From: Paludibacteraceae bacterium
Lineage (GTDB): Bacteria > Bacteroidota > Bacteroidia > Bacteroidales > Paludibacteraceae
Reading direction: 5' to 3'
DNA length: 48,289 bases
NCBI GenBank assembly: GCA_017628395.1
Contig: JAGBZD010000104.1
Location: 1 to 48,289, forward strand
Positions within the stretch are counted from its first letter, which is position 1. The number at the start of each line of letters is the position of its first letter. A program made the position numbers and the translations under genes. Shown in pieces: positions 14,200-22,846 of the stretch. Under the pieces are notes generated by a model. It was not told where the DNA came from and ran no database searches. It was given only the letters and a program-made list of their open reading frames with translations.

Positions 14200-15816
14200 T
14201 TAATTTTGCTTAACAGCCAATTCCGTTGTACTTCTGAGGAATGGGTTGTAATATTGCTCACCAGAAGGTATCTCAAATGTGAATTGTCTCATAGAACTTT
14301 CAGCATTTGGATCTGGAGTCTTGTTAGAGCGCTTGTGGTTGTCACCTAAAGAGACTTGTTTTCCGAAACGACGGAATGTTTGCAAGCCAAAACCTTCTCC
14401 CCAAAACTCAGTTCTCCAATTGTAACGAATTTCTTCCAGCAAAACTGTATTGTCGCTGAGTGAAGTTTTCCATGCTTCATAATCCGCAACTTTTTCTGGC
14501 AAAGTTCTTTGATCTGTAATAGCCAGCAAATACTTTTGTGCGTTAGCATTGTCATTTATTCTGCAATATGCTTCAGCAGCAATGATGTATGCCAACTCTG
14601 TACGCATATATACATTATCGCACAACCAGTCACGATCAATCTCCTCTGCTTTAGGTTTACGCTTGTAATTATTCTTTTGCTTAGCAGCAGGGCTATAGAA
14701 TTTGCCATCAGGCGCATATTGACATTCTTTAGTTGCCTCATAGATGTTATTGAACCAATATTGTCGAGCATCCCATTTCTTATCTTTGATTGATTTCAAC
14801 AGGAGTTCATCAATACCTTTAATATCTCCAGCCCATGCATATGAATAGGAGAATACATCAACTTGTCCGAAGAAAGAACCGAGTGCTGTAGTTGTCTCTA
14901 CACTCACATCTTGTCCCCACACCCAGTTGTTGTTTGCAACATCGGCAAAACCAGTTGTCAAGAGTTGACTATAAGGCAACAGGGTATGTGTGGTGTTGTT
15001 GATAAATTCCTCTGCATATTTAGCAGCATTTTCATTATCTCCTTTGTTTAGATAGAGGTAAGCAAGGGTGAGTCGTGCTACATCGCTATTCATTTCGTGT
15101 TTGATAGTACGCACCATTCCCTCATTTTCCAATATATCAAAGTAGTAAATTGCATCTTTAAGGTCACTTTCTGCTCTTCTGTAAACATCCTCTGCACTTG
15201 AGAGAGGTGCACCAATGATAGTATCTGCTTCAGTTACTTCCTCTGTATAAACAGGCACACTCATATAATCATCAAGCGTATATCCTTGAGTAATTATTTG
15301 TTCAGGCGTATAGCAGAACCATTTTTGCAAATTAGCATATGCCCATCCACGCATCGCCAACACCTCTGCATAATAGAAGAACGACTCTGCATTCGCAAGA
15401 ACAGTATCCACTTCCATAAGCCCCTCTTTTCCGACTTGTGCATGTACCGCATTAATAGCCTTGTTTGTCAGTCGAATAATGTCATAATAGTATGACCAAA
15501 GATAAGCGCGTCGTGCATAACTTTGACCCAACTCATCCGAATAGAACCAGCCATAATTCTGTGTTGTCATCGCCATATCGCCACATGTCAGGTCGCCATA
15601 CATATCAATAGAGCGTTGTCCAAACACATCGTGATCTCCGTACTGATACATCATGGCATATACACCCATGACAGAACCTTTAAGTACTCCGTCCATGTTT
15701 TGATATTGCTCTTCGGTAATAGTACTACCTCCTGGCTGTTGGTTAAGCCAGTTGTCGGAGCAAGAGGATAACAAGACTGCAATTGTTAATCCAATAATAT
15801 ATAATGTCTTTTTCAT
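14200..15816 (-). CDS. SusD/RagB-family nutrient-binding outer membrane lipoprotein
   Basis: 538 residues, normal for SusD. Signal peptide MKKTLYIIGLTIAVLLSSCSD with Cys19, followed by the conserved WLNQQPGG start. TPR-like helices follow (ARLTLAYLYLNKGDNENAAKYAEEFI), then RTELAYIIAAEAYCRINDNANAQKYL and the C-terminal EIRYNWRTEFWGEGFGLQTFRRFGK block typical of the family. It forms the lid on the SusC channel. 48 nt downstream of susC, same transcript. No carbohydrate-active enzyme is nearby, so a glycan substrate is not indicated. Confidence 0.95.
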   Translation of the reverse strand: MKKTLYIIGLTIAVLLSSCSDNWLNQQPGGSTITEEQYQNMDGVLKGSVMGVYAMMYQYGDHDVFGQRSIDMYGDLTCGDMAMTTQNYGWFYSDELGQSYARRAYLWSYYYDIIRLTNKAINAVHAQVGKEGLMEVDTVLANAESFFYYAEVLAMRGWAYANLQKWFCYTPEQIITQGYTLDDYMSVPVYTEEVTEADTIIGAPLSSAEDVYRRAESDLKDAIYYFDILENEGMVRTIKHEMNSDVARLTLAYLYLNKGDNENAAKYAEEFINNTTHTLLPYSQLLTTGFADVANNNWVWGQDVSVETTTALGSFFGQVDVFSYSYAWAGDIKGIDELLLKSIKDKKWDARQYWFNNIYEATKECQYAPDGKFYSPAAKQKNNYKRKPKAEEIDRDWLCDNVYMRTELAYIIAAEAYCRINDNANAQKYLLAITDQRTLPEKVADYEAWKTSLSDNTVLLEEIRYNWRTEFWGEGFGLQTFRRFGKQVSLGDNHKRSNKTPDPNAESSMRQFTFEIPSGEQYYNPFLRSTTELAVKQN

Positions 15817-15864
15817 ATCAATTAATTTTAATAAGTTATACTCTATTTTACTACTACTTTTTTA

Positions 15865-18800
15865 TTAGAACGATAATTTAATACCTCCCATAATGGTAGA
15901 AAGTGGACTATATGCGTGTGTATCAGAGCTACCAGTAAATGAGGTCATTGGGTTATAACCTTTGCGTGCAGTAGCGATAGCAAGGTTATTAGCCGATACA
16001 TACAAGTTCAAACGATTGAGTTTGATTTTCTCAATCAGTTTCTTTGGGAAGTTATAACCTACTTGAATGCTATTGAGCGAGAAATATGAGTTGCTTGTTA
16101 AGAAACGAGTAGATGCCGTATTCGCATACTGGTCAAACTCACCTCCTCCGTTACTAAGTCGAGGAATATCCGTATTCTTATTCGTTTCAGTCCAAGACTT
16201 TCTCATGTCCACATGCCAGTTGTGTTTGCCGACTTGATCATTAGCCATAAGGGCGAGGTATGTATAGTCATATCCATAACCGCCGATACGATAACTTGTT
16301 GCTATATCAAGTGTTACACCATATGCCTCCAAAGAAATACCCAATCCACCATCCAAGTCTGGCAAATAAGATTTGTTAACATATTGAAGTGTACCATAAG
16401 ATAACGCATCGCTTGTTGTTGTAGCCACCAAGTGTCCTTCTGCCTCTGGGTGCTCTTGCAGATATTGATAGAGTGAAGAAATATAATTATAAGATTGTAC
16501 TCCATTCTCATCAATGTAAGCTTGTCCGAGTCCTCCAAATCGGTCATCGTAGTATGCCTCATACAATGCATTACCCGTCTCAGCGTCCACACCTGCATAC
16601 ACATAGGTATAGTGATCATACATAGAGTGTCCTAATGACATCGCACCATTCATAATCATGCGTACAGGATTGCCATTTTCATCCGTATAGTCAACAGGCA
16701 TTTGGAGCATTTTATTCTTGTAGTGTGCGCCATTGAAACGGATATCCAACTTCACATTACGCTCATTAACGGCATGAACTTTGAATGTAAATTCAACACC
16801 TTGGTTCATCATTTTAGCATCGTTGGTAGGAACACTGCTATATCCTAAAGAAGGAGCTACTGCGCGGCTAAAGAGCATATTGTCAGTCACCTTGTAGAAA
16901 TAGTCGAGTTCCATATCTACCCATTTTCCAAAAGAGAGCTCAAGACCTAAGTCCGTAGTATTGGTGCGCTCCCAAGTCAATTCTGGGTTACCTTTTCCTG
17001 CCCAAATGTATGCAATTTCATCGTTTACATTTTGAATAGTGTATAAATCGGTGTAAGCATACAACGAACTTATTTGGTTACCAAGCACACCCCAAGAAAG
17101 ACGGAGCTTACCATTTTTGAGCCATGATATACCACTCATAAATTCCTCGTTCGTGAACGACCATGAAGCACCTACAGAACCAAAGTGTCCCCAACGATGT
17201 CCTGGAGCATAACGCGAAGAACCATCCGCACGGTAGTTAGCTGTGATACCATACTTTTCTGCATACATGTATGTAGCAGAAGCGAGGTAAGAGTCCATAG
17301 TAAATCGAGAGGTATTACCCTCAATGCTCTGCATTTGTATAGCATTACCCAACTCAAGGCTTTCACCATCGGCGAGATTGGATTTGTAGCCATACACATA
17401 CGACTCGTTATACATGTATGTTTCGTGTCCTGCAATAGCTCGTATGCTATGATCTCCAATCGTTTTGTTATACTCAAGCAATTGTTGTGCAGAGAGTGTT
17501 AATAAATTAGCAGATTGCTGTGCTATGCGTCCCAATCCAGCAGCATCACCATACCATTTATTTGTAAGATTTGAATAAAGATTATTATAGTAGTGAGTAC
17601 CAACAGTAACTATCAATTTCAAGTCTTTATAGAACTTAAATTCGAAACTTGCTTTTGCGTCAAGAGAGTTCTGCACTTGTCTCTCTTTATCCACAAGGAG
17701 TGCACCCGCAGGATTGATACCCATACCAAATGAACGACCGATGGAATTACCAGCAAGGTCGGCATCTCCGTAGTCATATGCAGGACCACCTGTACGAGGG
17801 TCAATAGCAATATTACCCTCTGAATCACGCAAATATACAGGATAAATGGCAGGAATAGCATTCACATAATAGAAACCATTGTTCATTGCACCATCACCAT
17901 CTTGGTTAGGAGCGTTGAAACTGGTATATGAATACGCAATATTCAAGTTCGCCTTGAGCCATTTCTTAGGTTGGTAATCAAGGTTCGAACGCACATTGAA
18001 ACGGTCAAAGTCTGACCCTTGATAATATCCCTCATCTTTAAGATAACCAAATGAAGTATAATAGCTAAGTTTCTCTGTACCACCGTGCAGTTTCACACTT
18101 GCTTCTGCTTTTTGTCCAACACGGAAGATAGCATCTTTCCAAGACTCCAAATTCTCATAACCAGGACGACGATTAGCCGTAGGATCAAATGTAGGATTCA
18201 ATTGACCATAATTATCGAATGGCATAATCAACAACGATCCTTTGCGATCCCACAAATTGTAATAAACTGGCAATCCACCTTGAGAATAAAGTGTATTATT
18301 AGCCGACTTGATTGAATTGCTCTCGCTTTGAGTTTTCTCTACACGATAGTAGTTATAAAGACTTTGCCATGACAATGCAACATACTCTTCTGGGCTTGTG
18401 ATAACATCATACAGAGGAAGAAGACGCATATTTGCACCATATTTCACATCTACATCAATCTTGCCCTCCTCGCCAGAGTTACCCTTCTTGGTAGTAATCA
18501 CCACCACACCATTCGCGCCACGCGATCCGTAGAGCGAAGTAGCAGTAGCATCTTTCAAAATAGTAGTAGAAGCGATATCACCTGGATCAATAGAAGAGAT
18601 GTCACCATCGTATGTCACACCGTCTACCACATAAAGAGGTTGTGTATTTCCATTCAATGAACCAACACCACGCACAACAATGGTAGCATTGGTACCAGGT
18701 TGACCAGAAGTATTTACCACTTGCACACCTGCAACCTCACCAGCAAGTGCTTTAGAAATCTCAGTAGCATTCTTTTTGTCAATAGCCTCAGCATCTACTG

Positions 18801-19155
18801 CTTGAGCAGAACCAGCGAAACTACCTTTAGACACATTACCATAACCAGTAACGACAACCTCTTGAATCATCTCGGTAGCCTCATGAAGCACCACCTTCAC
18901 ATACGATTGAACTGGCACCTCTTGGGTCTTCATACCCACAAAACTAACAACTAACACCTTAGCGTCATCAGCGACCTCCAAAACGAACTCGCCATCATAG
19001 TCAGAAATTGTACCAACAGACGAACCCTTCACCATTACACTCGCACCAATAACTGGCTCGTTGTTAGCATCCAAGACTACTCCGCTAACTTGTTTCGCAG
19101 CCAACATCGAAAGACTTACGAAACCTAAAACCAAAAGCGTAAAAATCTTTTTCAT
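15865..19155 (-). CDS. SusC/RagA-family TonB-dependent outer membrane transporter
   Basis: 1096 residues. Signal peptide to about residue 20, then a carboxypeptidase-like regulatory domain (VSGVVLDANNEPVIGASVMVKG), the TonB-box-like and plug region starting EVVVTGYGN, SusC signature GTNATIVVRGVGSLNG.QPLYVVDG, and a long beta-barrel ending in the terminal strand STIMGGIKLSF. Imports large substrates with the adjacent SusD using TonB energy. First gene of a three-gene operon; the promoter-like TATCTTTG lies about 75 nt upstream. No anti-sigma/ECF pair or hybrid two-component regulator is present nearby. Confidence 0.96.
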   Translation of the reverse strand: MKKIFTLLVLGFVSLSMLAAKQVSGVVLDANNEPVIGASVMVKGSSVGTISDYDGEFVLEVADDAKVLVVSFVGMKTQEVPVQSYVKVVLHEATEMIQEVVVTGYGNVSKGSFAGSAQAVDAEAIDKKNATEISKALAGEVAGVQVVNTSGQPGTNATIVVRGVGSLNGNTQPLYVVDGVTYDGDISSIDPGDIASTTILKDATATSLYGSRGANGVVVITTKKGNSGEEGKIDVDVKYGANMRLLPLYDVITSPEEYVALSWQSLYNYYRVEKTQSESNSIKSANNTLYSQGGLPVYYNLWDRKGSLLIMPFDNYGQLNPTFDPTANRRPGYENLESWKDAIFRVGQKAEASVKLHGGTEKLSYYTSFGYLKDEGYYQGSDFDRFNVRSNLDYQPKKWLKANLNIAYSYTSFNAPNQDGDGAMNNGFYYVNAIPAIYPVYLRDSEGNIAIDPRTGGPAYDYGDADLAGNSIGRSFGMGINPAGALLVDKERQVQNSLDAKASFEFKFYKDLKLIVTVGTHYYNNLYSNLTNKWYGDAAGLGRIAQQSANLLTLSAQQLLEYNKTIGDHSIRAIAGHETYMYNESYVYGYKSNLADGESLELGNAIQMQSIEGNTSRFTMDSYLASATYMYAEKYGITANYRADGSSRYAPGHRWGHFGSVGASWSFTNEEFMSGISWLKNGKLRLSWGVLGNQISSLYAYTDLYTIQNVNDEIAYIWAGKGNPELTWERTNTTDLGLELSFGKWVDMELDYFYKVTDNMLFSRAVAPSLGYSSVPTNDAKMMNQGVEFTFKVHAVNERNVKLDIRFNGAHYKNKMLQMPVDYTDENGNPVRMIMNGAMSLGHSMYDHYTYVYAGVDAETGNALYEAYYDDRFGGLGQAYIDENGVQSYNYISSLYQYLQEHPEAEGHLVATTTSDALSYGTLQYVNKSYLPDLDGGLGISLEAYGVTLDIATSYRIGGYGYDYTYLALMANDQVGKHNWHVDMRKSWTETNKNTDIPRLSNGGGEFDQYANTASTRFLTSNSYFSLNSIQVGYNFPKKLIEKIKLNRLNLYVSANNLAIATARKGYNPMTSFTGSSDTHAYSPLSTIMGGIKLSF

Positions 19156-19226
19156 TATTTATGTATTTTTGAATTAATATACTAATATCCTTTCCCGCAC
19201 CAACCAAAAATCTACTACTATTTCAG

Positions 19227-19258
19227 CAAAGATACGAAAAAGTCGCGCAAAATTACAA
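19227..19258 (-). promoter_or_regulatory. Probable promoter of the susC operon
   Basis: TTG (19256-19258), 21 bp, TATCTTTG (19227-19234), minus strand. Between here and 19458 the sequence is AT-rich with no gene or repeat I can name. Confidence 0.65.
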
Positions 19259-19458
19259 CTTTTTTTCGAAATATGCAAATATTTCTCTCAAAAAATACAA
19301 AAAAATATGTTTTATAGCATATTTATCAACAGCCCAGTAGAAAAAAACTGCACTTATACGGGGAGTTTTACAAAACCAAAATTACTCAAAATTGAGAGCA
19401 AAAGTATTTTGCACTACCAAAATTGTAGTATATTATACAAAATTAACCAAAATTATTA

Positions 19459-19633
19459 GGGAAGTATATAGACGCGGACACTTTATATCTCCTTGCCCTA
19501 ACGGGCAGAAATCTAAATAAATCTTTTTTTGCCACGCTATAGCCACGCTTTTACAAGGTACTCCGTAATAAATTGCCACCGTCTCCTCACATCGCCTTGA
19601 GCGATGCTCGTGCGACTAAATCTTAAGTAAATG
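19459..19633 (+). repeat. A-type intergenic element, copy 1
   Basis: Begins with the terminal motif GGGAAGTATATA...GACAC (19459-19481). The core 19491-19633 (CCTTGCCCTAACGGGCAG ... CTTAAGTAAATG) is nearly identical to 20202-20342. It contains the palindromes GCCCTAACGGGC and GAGCGATGCTC. The right terminal repeat is missing; copy 2 follows directly. Confidence 0.85.
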
Positions 19634-19650
19634 AGGAGAAGACAATACTT

Positions 19651-19893
19651 CATATCTCCTTGCCCTAACGGGCAGAAATCTTATAAATCTTATTTTGCTC
19701 GTTACACTCGCCCTATGTACTCCGTAATAAATTGCAGCCGCTCCTTCGTCGAAATGGGCTTGCAAGATGAAACTCGCGTGCGAGTTTGGCTTGCCGCCAT
19801 TTCTCCTCTCCCCAAAAATCGACAGATTTTCGGGGACCCCGATAGGCCTTGAGCGATGCTCGTGCGCTTAATCTTAAGTAAATGCGGCGGGAA
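19651..19893 (+). repeat. A-type intergenic element, copy 2, with inserted segment
   Basis: Same core order as copy 1 (CCTTGCCCTAACGGGCAG, TACTCCGTAATAAATTG, CCTTGAGCGATGCTCGTGCG, AATCTTAAGTAAATG), but a segment of about 90 bp sits in the middle, including the hairpin CCCCAAAAATC/GATTTTCGGGG followed by ACCCCG, a motif shared with two B-type elements. Confidence 0.8.
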
Positions 19894-20058
19894 CAGCAAT
19901 GAACTCAAATAAAGCAATCCAACAACTTATTTTACTCCATTTTTAACGGCGAATTGGGCGAATAACAACACACACATTAATAAAAAACGCGCGCGCGTGA
20001 TAAGATTTGAGGTTCCATTGGATTCGAATTCGCCTACAAAGTGATTAGAATAACTAAC

Positions 20059-20090
20059 TTATCACTAATTTATCACTAACTTATCACTAA
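20059..20090. repeat. Three iterons TTATCACTAA, 11-bp period
   Basis: Exact copies at 20059, 20070 and 20081. Preceded at 19988 by CGCGCGCGCG. No replication gene is near; they do not match the DnaA box. Confidence 0.85.
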
Positions 20091-20119
20091 TATACAGCTA
20101 ATAATTAGACAGACACGGG

Positions 20120-20160
20120 ACGCTGAAAACTGAAAGGCGAAAAGTGAAAGGTAAAAACTA
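20120..20160. repeat. GAAAAGTGAAAGG-type array
   Basis: CGCTGAAAACTGAAAGGCG followed by AAAAGTGAAAGGTAAAAAC. Same family as 26154, 45247 and 47320. Confidence 0.8.
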
Positions 20161-20169
20161 AAAACAAAA

Positions 20170-20383
20170 GGGAACTATATACATGTTGACACTTACTATC
20201 TCCTTGCCCTGACGGGCAGAAATCTAAATAAATCTTTTTGCCACGCTACAGCCACGCTTTTACAAGGTACTCCGTAATATATTACCACCGTCTCCTCACA
20301 TCGCCTTGAGCGATGCTCGTGCGACTAAATCTTAAGTAAATGTGGCGGGAACAACACGAAGTGTCAACTGATATATAAATTCC
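20170..20383 (+). mobile_element. A-type MITE-like element, copy 3, both ends present
   Basis: 214 bp between GGGAACTATATA..GTTGACAC (20170-20192) and GTGTCAAC..ATATAAATTCC (20361-20383), which are imperfect inverted repeats of 23 bp. The core is the A-type sequence. It has no open frame that could be a transposase, so any movement would need an enzyme elsewhere. Confidence 0.75.
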
Positions 20384-20541
20384 AAACAAAAACACCCCAC
20401 TTTTCACCACTTTTATAACAAACTCCATAAAACGCTGATTTTCTTTTACTTTAATTGTTGATAACTTTGTTGAAAACATACTGAAAAACATCTTGAAAAA
20501 TTTTTTGTGGGGAAAAGTGGGGAAATATCAAATATTTTTTG

Positions 20542-20549
20542 TAACTTTG
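20542..20549 (+). promoter_or_regulatory. -7 box of the dcw promoter
   Basis: TAACTTTG, 170 nt before the mraZ ATG. No good TTTG is found 20 bp upstream, so the -33 part is weak. The leader contains B-type element copy 2. Confidence 0.65.
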
Positions 20550-20568
20550 CAGCGGAATTCGAAAAAAA

Positions 20569-20682
20569 GGGGAGATTTATACGAACGACAACATAGACAA
20601 CTTGCGCGGCAATCAAAAGCACCCCAAAAAGTCACGAACTTTTTCGGGGACCCCGCACTCCCTGCCGCGCCCAAAAGAGAAA
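20569..20682. repeat. B-type intergenic element, copy 2, in the mraZ leader
   Basis: GGGGAGATTTATACGA start, ACAACATAGACAACTT, stem GCGCGGCA (20604-20611) / TGCCGCGC (20663-20670). The loop carries a nested hairpin AAAAAGT/ACTTTTT and CGGGGACCCCGC. Lies between the promoter and mraZ, so the dcw transcript would begin with this structure. Confidence 0.8.
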
Positions 20683-20718
20683 AACAACAAGAAAAAATTA
20701 ACATTCTGAAATAACAAC

Positions 20719-21183
20719 ATGAACACATTTATTGGAAACATAGAAGCACGGTTGGACGGAAAAGGTCGCGTGTTTATTCCTGCAAGCTACCGCAAAATAC
20801 TTGCAGAGATGGGTTCGACGCATATCATCATGCGCAGAGATACCGATAATGAATGTGTTATCTTCTACCCCGAACATGTGTGGCACAAAAAAGTGAGCGA
20901 ACTACGCAACGCCCTCGACGAATGGGATCCAGAAGACCAAATGATACTCATGCAGTTTATGTCCGAAGCCGAAATACTGGACATGGACAGTCAAGGACGC
21001 GTACTGCTGCAAAAGAAAAACTTAGAAATGATTAACGCACAACAAGATATACTATTTGTTGGCTTGCTTGACCGCTTCGCCGTATGGAACCCAACAGCGT
21101 TCGCAGAAAAACAAATGCCACAAAAAGACTTGGCAGAGCGTATCAGAGCAAGAATGAAATCGACATCCCAGCCTAAACTATAA
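20719..21183 (+). CDS. mraZ: Transcriptional regulator MraZ
   Basis: 154 residues with two AbrB-like (SpoVT) units: the first FIGNIEARLDGKGRVFIPASYRK (4-26), the second AEILDMDSQGRVLLQKK. MraZ binds repeats ahead of the dcw operon and represses it in other bacteria. First gene of the cluster, ATG after ACAAC with no Shine-Dalgarno sequence. A complete B-type element separates it from rsmH, unlike the tight spacing usual here. Confidence 0.96.
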   Translation: MNTFIGNIEARLDGKGRVFIPASYRKILAEMGSTHIIMRRDTDNECVIFYPEHVWHKKVSELRNALDEWDPEDQMILMQFMSEAEILDMDSQGRVLLQKKNLEMINAQQDILFVGLLDRFAVWNPTAFAEKQMPQKDLAERIRARMKSTSQPKL

Positions 21184-21187
21184 TTGA

Positions 21188-21341
21188 GGGGAAGTATATA
21201 CGAGTTGACACAACAACGGAAAACAACAAGAATTATTTAAATCAACAACATTAACAACTTTATCCAACAACATTGCGCGGCAATCAACTCCCTGCCGCGC
21301 TCAAGAAAAAAACATAAAGTGTCAGCAAGTACATAAATCCC
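21188..21341 (+). mobile_element. B-type MITE-like element, copy 3, both ends present
   Basis: 154 bp from GGGGAAGTATATACGA (21188) through GTTGACAC (21211) to GTGTCAGC...ATAAATCCC (21319-21341), imperfect inverted repeats. Core: AAGAATTATTTAAATC, ACAACTTT, stem GCGCGGCA (21275-21282) / TGCCGCGC (21293-21300). Its ends match those of the A-type element at 20170, while the core does not. Confidence 0.8.
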
Positions 21342-21402
21342 TAATTAAGAATGATGAATTATGAATTTGAAATTCAGTAAGAACCATTAAACCAACTAAA
21401 CT

Positions 21403-22476
21403 ATGAATGAGATTTATCACATTCCCGCAATGCTGAGAGAGACAATCCAAGGGTTGAATGTTCAACCCTTTGGGTTGTATGTGGATGTAACCTTCGGAGG
21501 CGGTGGACACTCGAGGGCAATATTGGAAGCCCTTCGAGCTGTTCAGGATGGTGTAGAATTGTGTAGCAGTGGGGTAGAATTGTGTAGCGGTGGGGGCAAG
21601 TTGTATTCGTTTGATCAGGATTTGGATGCATACAAGAACGCCATGCAGAATAGTTCAGAGTTGTTTAGAATGGTTCAGAATGGTTCAGAATGGTGTAGAA
21701 TGGTTCAGAATGGTGTAGAGTGGCAGTTTGTACACAGCAACTTCCGCTACCTGCGGAACTTCATGGACTACTACGGCGTAGAACAAATAGACGGACTACT
21801 GGCAGACTTAGGCGTGTCGTTTCACCACTTCGACTGCCCCGAACGCGGATTTAGTTTCCGCTTCTCCGCACCACTCGACATGCGCATGAATCAGTCTGGC
21901 GGCAAAACCGCAGCCAACATACTCAATACCTACAGCGAAGAAGACCTCGCGCGCGTACTATATCTATATGGAGAAATGAACAACTCGCGCCAAATCGCAA
22001 AGAAAATCGTAAAAGCAAGAGAACAAAAAGCCATTGAAAGAACTGAGGAGTTGGTAAGTTTGGTTATAGGACGCCCTGTCGGGCTATTGGACGCTGCTCC
22101 GCAGCTATCGGATAATGGGAATCGGGAGTTGGATATACCTGCGGGAGCGAAGAAAGAGTTGGCAAAGTTGTTCCAAGCATTGCGCATAGAAGTGAATGAC
22201 GAAATGGGCGCCCTGCGCGAAATGCTACTCGCAGCCAAAGACCTACTGAAACCCGGCGGCAGAATAGCCATACTAACCTACCACTCACTGGAAGACAGAA
22301 TCGTGAAAAACTTCCTGCGCTCAGGAAACCTTGAAGGCACAATAGAAAAAGATTTCTACGGAAACATACTCAGTCCGTTCAAAGTACTCGAAAAAGGACG
22401 AACTGCCAGCGCAGAAGAAGTGGAACAAAACCCCAGAGCACGAAGCGCAAAACTACGCGTGGGGGAGAAAGTGTAG
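21403..22476 (+). CDS. rsmH: 16S rRNA (cytosine-1402-N4)-methyltransferase RsmH, enlarged by repeats
   Basis: 357 residues against about 300-315 for the family. N-terminal HIPAMLRETIQGL, SAM-binding DVTFGGGGHS (28-37), FDQDLDA, then LLADLGVSFHHFD, GFSFR and LDMRM (family signature) and C-terminal AILTYHSLEDRIVK...RARSAKLRV. Two low-complexity insertions stand out: residues about 47-64 (DGVELCSSGVELCSGG) and 81-108 (two copies of a RMVQNGxEW unit), exactly where the DNA carries 10-bp tandem repeats (21541-21597, 21649-21728). Both preserve the frame and both sit in surface loops of the methyltransferase fold, so the enzyme is probably active. Confidence 0.96.
   Translation: MNEIYHIPAMLRETIQGLNVQPFGLYVDVTFGGGGHSRAILEALRAVQDGVELCSSGVELCSGGGKLYSFDQDLDAYKNAMQNSSELFRMVQNGSEWCRMVQNGVEWQFVHSNFRYLRNFMDYYGVEQIDGLLADLGVSFHHFDCPERGFSFRFSAPLDMRMNQSGGKTAANILNTYSEEDLARVLYLYGEMNNSRQIAKKIVKAREQKAIERTEELVSLVIGRPVGLLDAAPQLSDNGNRELDIPAGAKKELAKLFQALRIEVNDEMGALREMLLAAKDLLKPGGRIAILTYHSLEDRIVKNFLRSGNLEGTIEKDFYGNILSPFKVLEKGRTASAEEVEQNPRARSAKLRVGEKV
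21541..21597. repeat. GTGTAGAATT array within rsmH (first)
   Basis: GATGGTGTAGAATTGTGTAG followed by a CAGTGGG unit, then GTAGAATTGTGTAGCGGTGG. In-frame within the coding sequence; same family as 33246 and 36758. Confidence 0.85.
21649..21728. repeat. GGTTCAGAAT 10-bp array within rsmH (second)
   Basis: About seven units of AATGGTTCAG / AATGGTGTAG with a strict 10-bp period. Because 30 bp equals ten codons, the protein shows a 10-residue repeat. Confidence 0.9.
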
Positions 22477-22510
22477 GGTGTAGGGTGTAAAGTGTAAAGT
22501 GTAAAGGAAA
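22477..22510. repeat. GTGTAAAG array between rsmH and ftsL
   Basis: GGTGTAGGGTGTAAAGTGTA and AAGTGTAAAGG fill the gap up to the GAGAT before the ATG at 22516. Confidence 0.85.
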
Positions 22511-22515
22511 GAGAT

Positions 22516-22824
22516 ATGATAAAGTTATTACGGGACATATTAAGTGGCGATATATTTGCTACACAATGGTTTAGAAATCAATACAAGTTAATTGTCTTGA
22601 TTTGCGGTTTGTTCTTTGTATATATCTACTTCGGCTATCAAGCAGAAAGACAACAACAAAAACTCAACAACCTGAACAAAGAACTACAAGATGCACACTT
22701 CACACAACAAACCATCAACGCACAAGTAATGACCCTGACCCGACAATCATCCATCGCACGACTGCTGGAAGAACGAGGTAGCCTACTCAAAGAAAGTCAT
22801 CAATCTGCCATCAAAATAGAATAA
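22516..22824 (+). CDS. ftsL: FtsL-like division protein
   Basis: 102 residues, a bitopic membrane protein: short cytosolic N-terminus, one membrane segment (LIVLICGLFFVYIYFGYQA, about 28-46), then a periplasmic coiled coil rich in Gln/Leu (QQQKLNNLNKELQDA...). The size, topology and position between rsmH and ftsI are those of FtsL; sequence alone is too divergent for proof. FtsL scaffolds the FtsW-FtsI septal synthase. Confidence 0.85.
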   Translation: MIKLLRDILSGDIFATQWFRNQYKLIVLICGLFFVYIYFGYQAERQQQKLNNLNKELQDAHFTQQTINAQVMTLTRQSSIARLLEERGSLLKESHQSAIKIE

Positions 22825-22846
22825 CCGATACAAAAAACCACAAACT

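Noticed and set aside
12903..19155. Polysaccharide utilisation locus
   Set aside because: susC and susD are present, but no carbohydrate-active enzyme, hybrid regulator or sigma/anti-sigma pair lies near, so a glycan role is not supported.
20059..20090. Replication origin with DnaA boxes
   Set aside because: The units read TTATCACTAA, not TTATNCACA; dnaN lies 26 kb away without dnaA, and no other origin features are seen.
19459..20383. Insertion sequence
   Set aside because: No frame long enough for a transposase exists between the terminal repeats; the elements are at most non-autonomous.
21649..21728. CRISPR array
   Set aside because: Units are 10 bp with no spacers, lie inside rsmH in frame, and there are no cas genes in the window.
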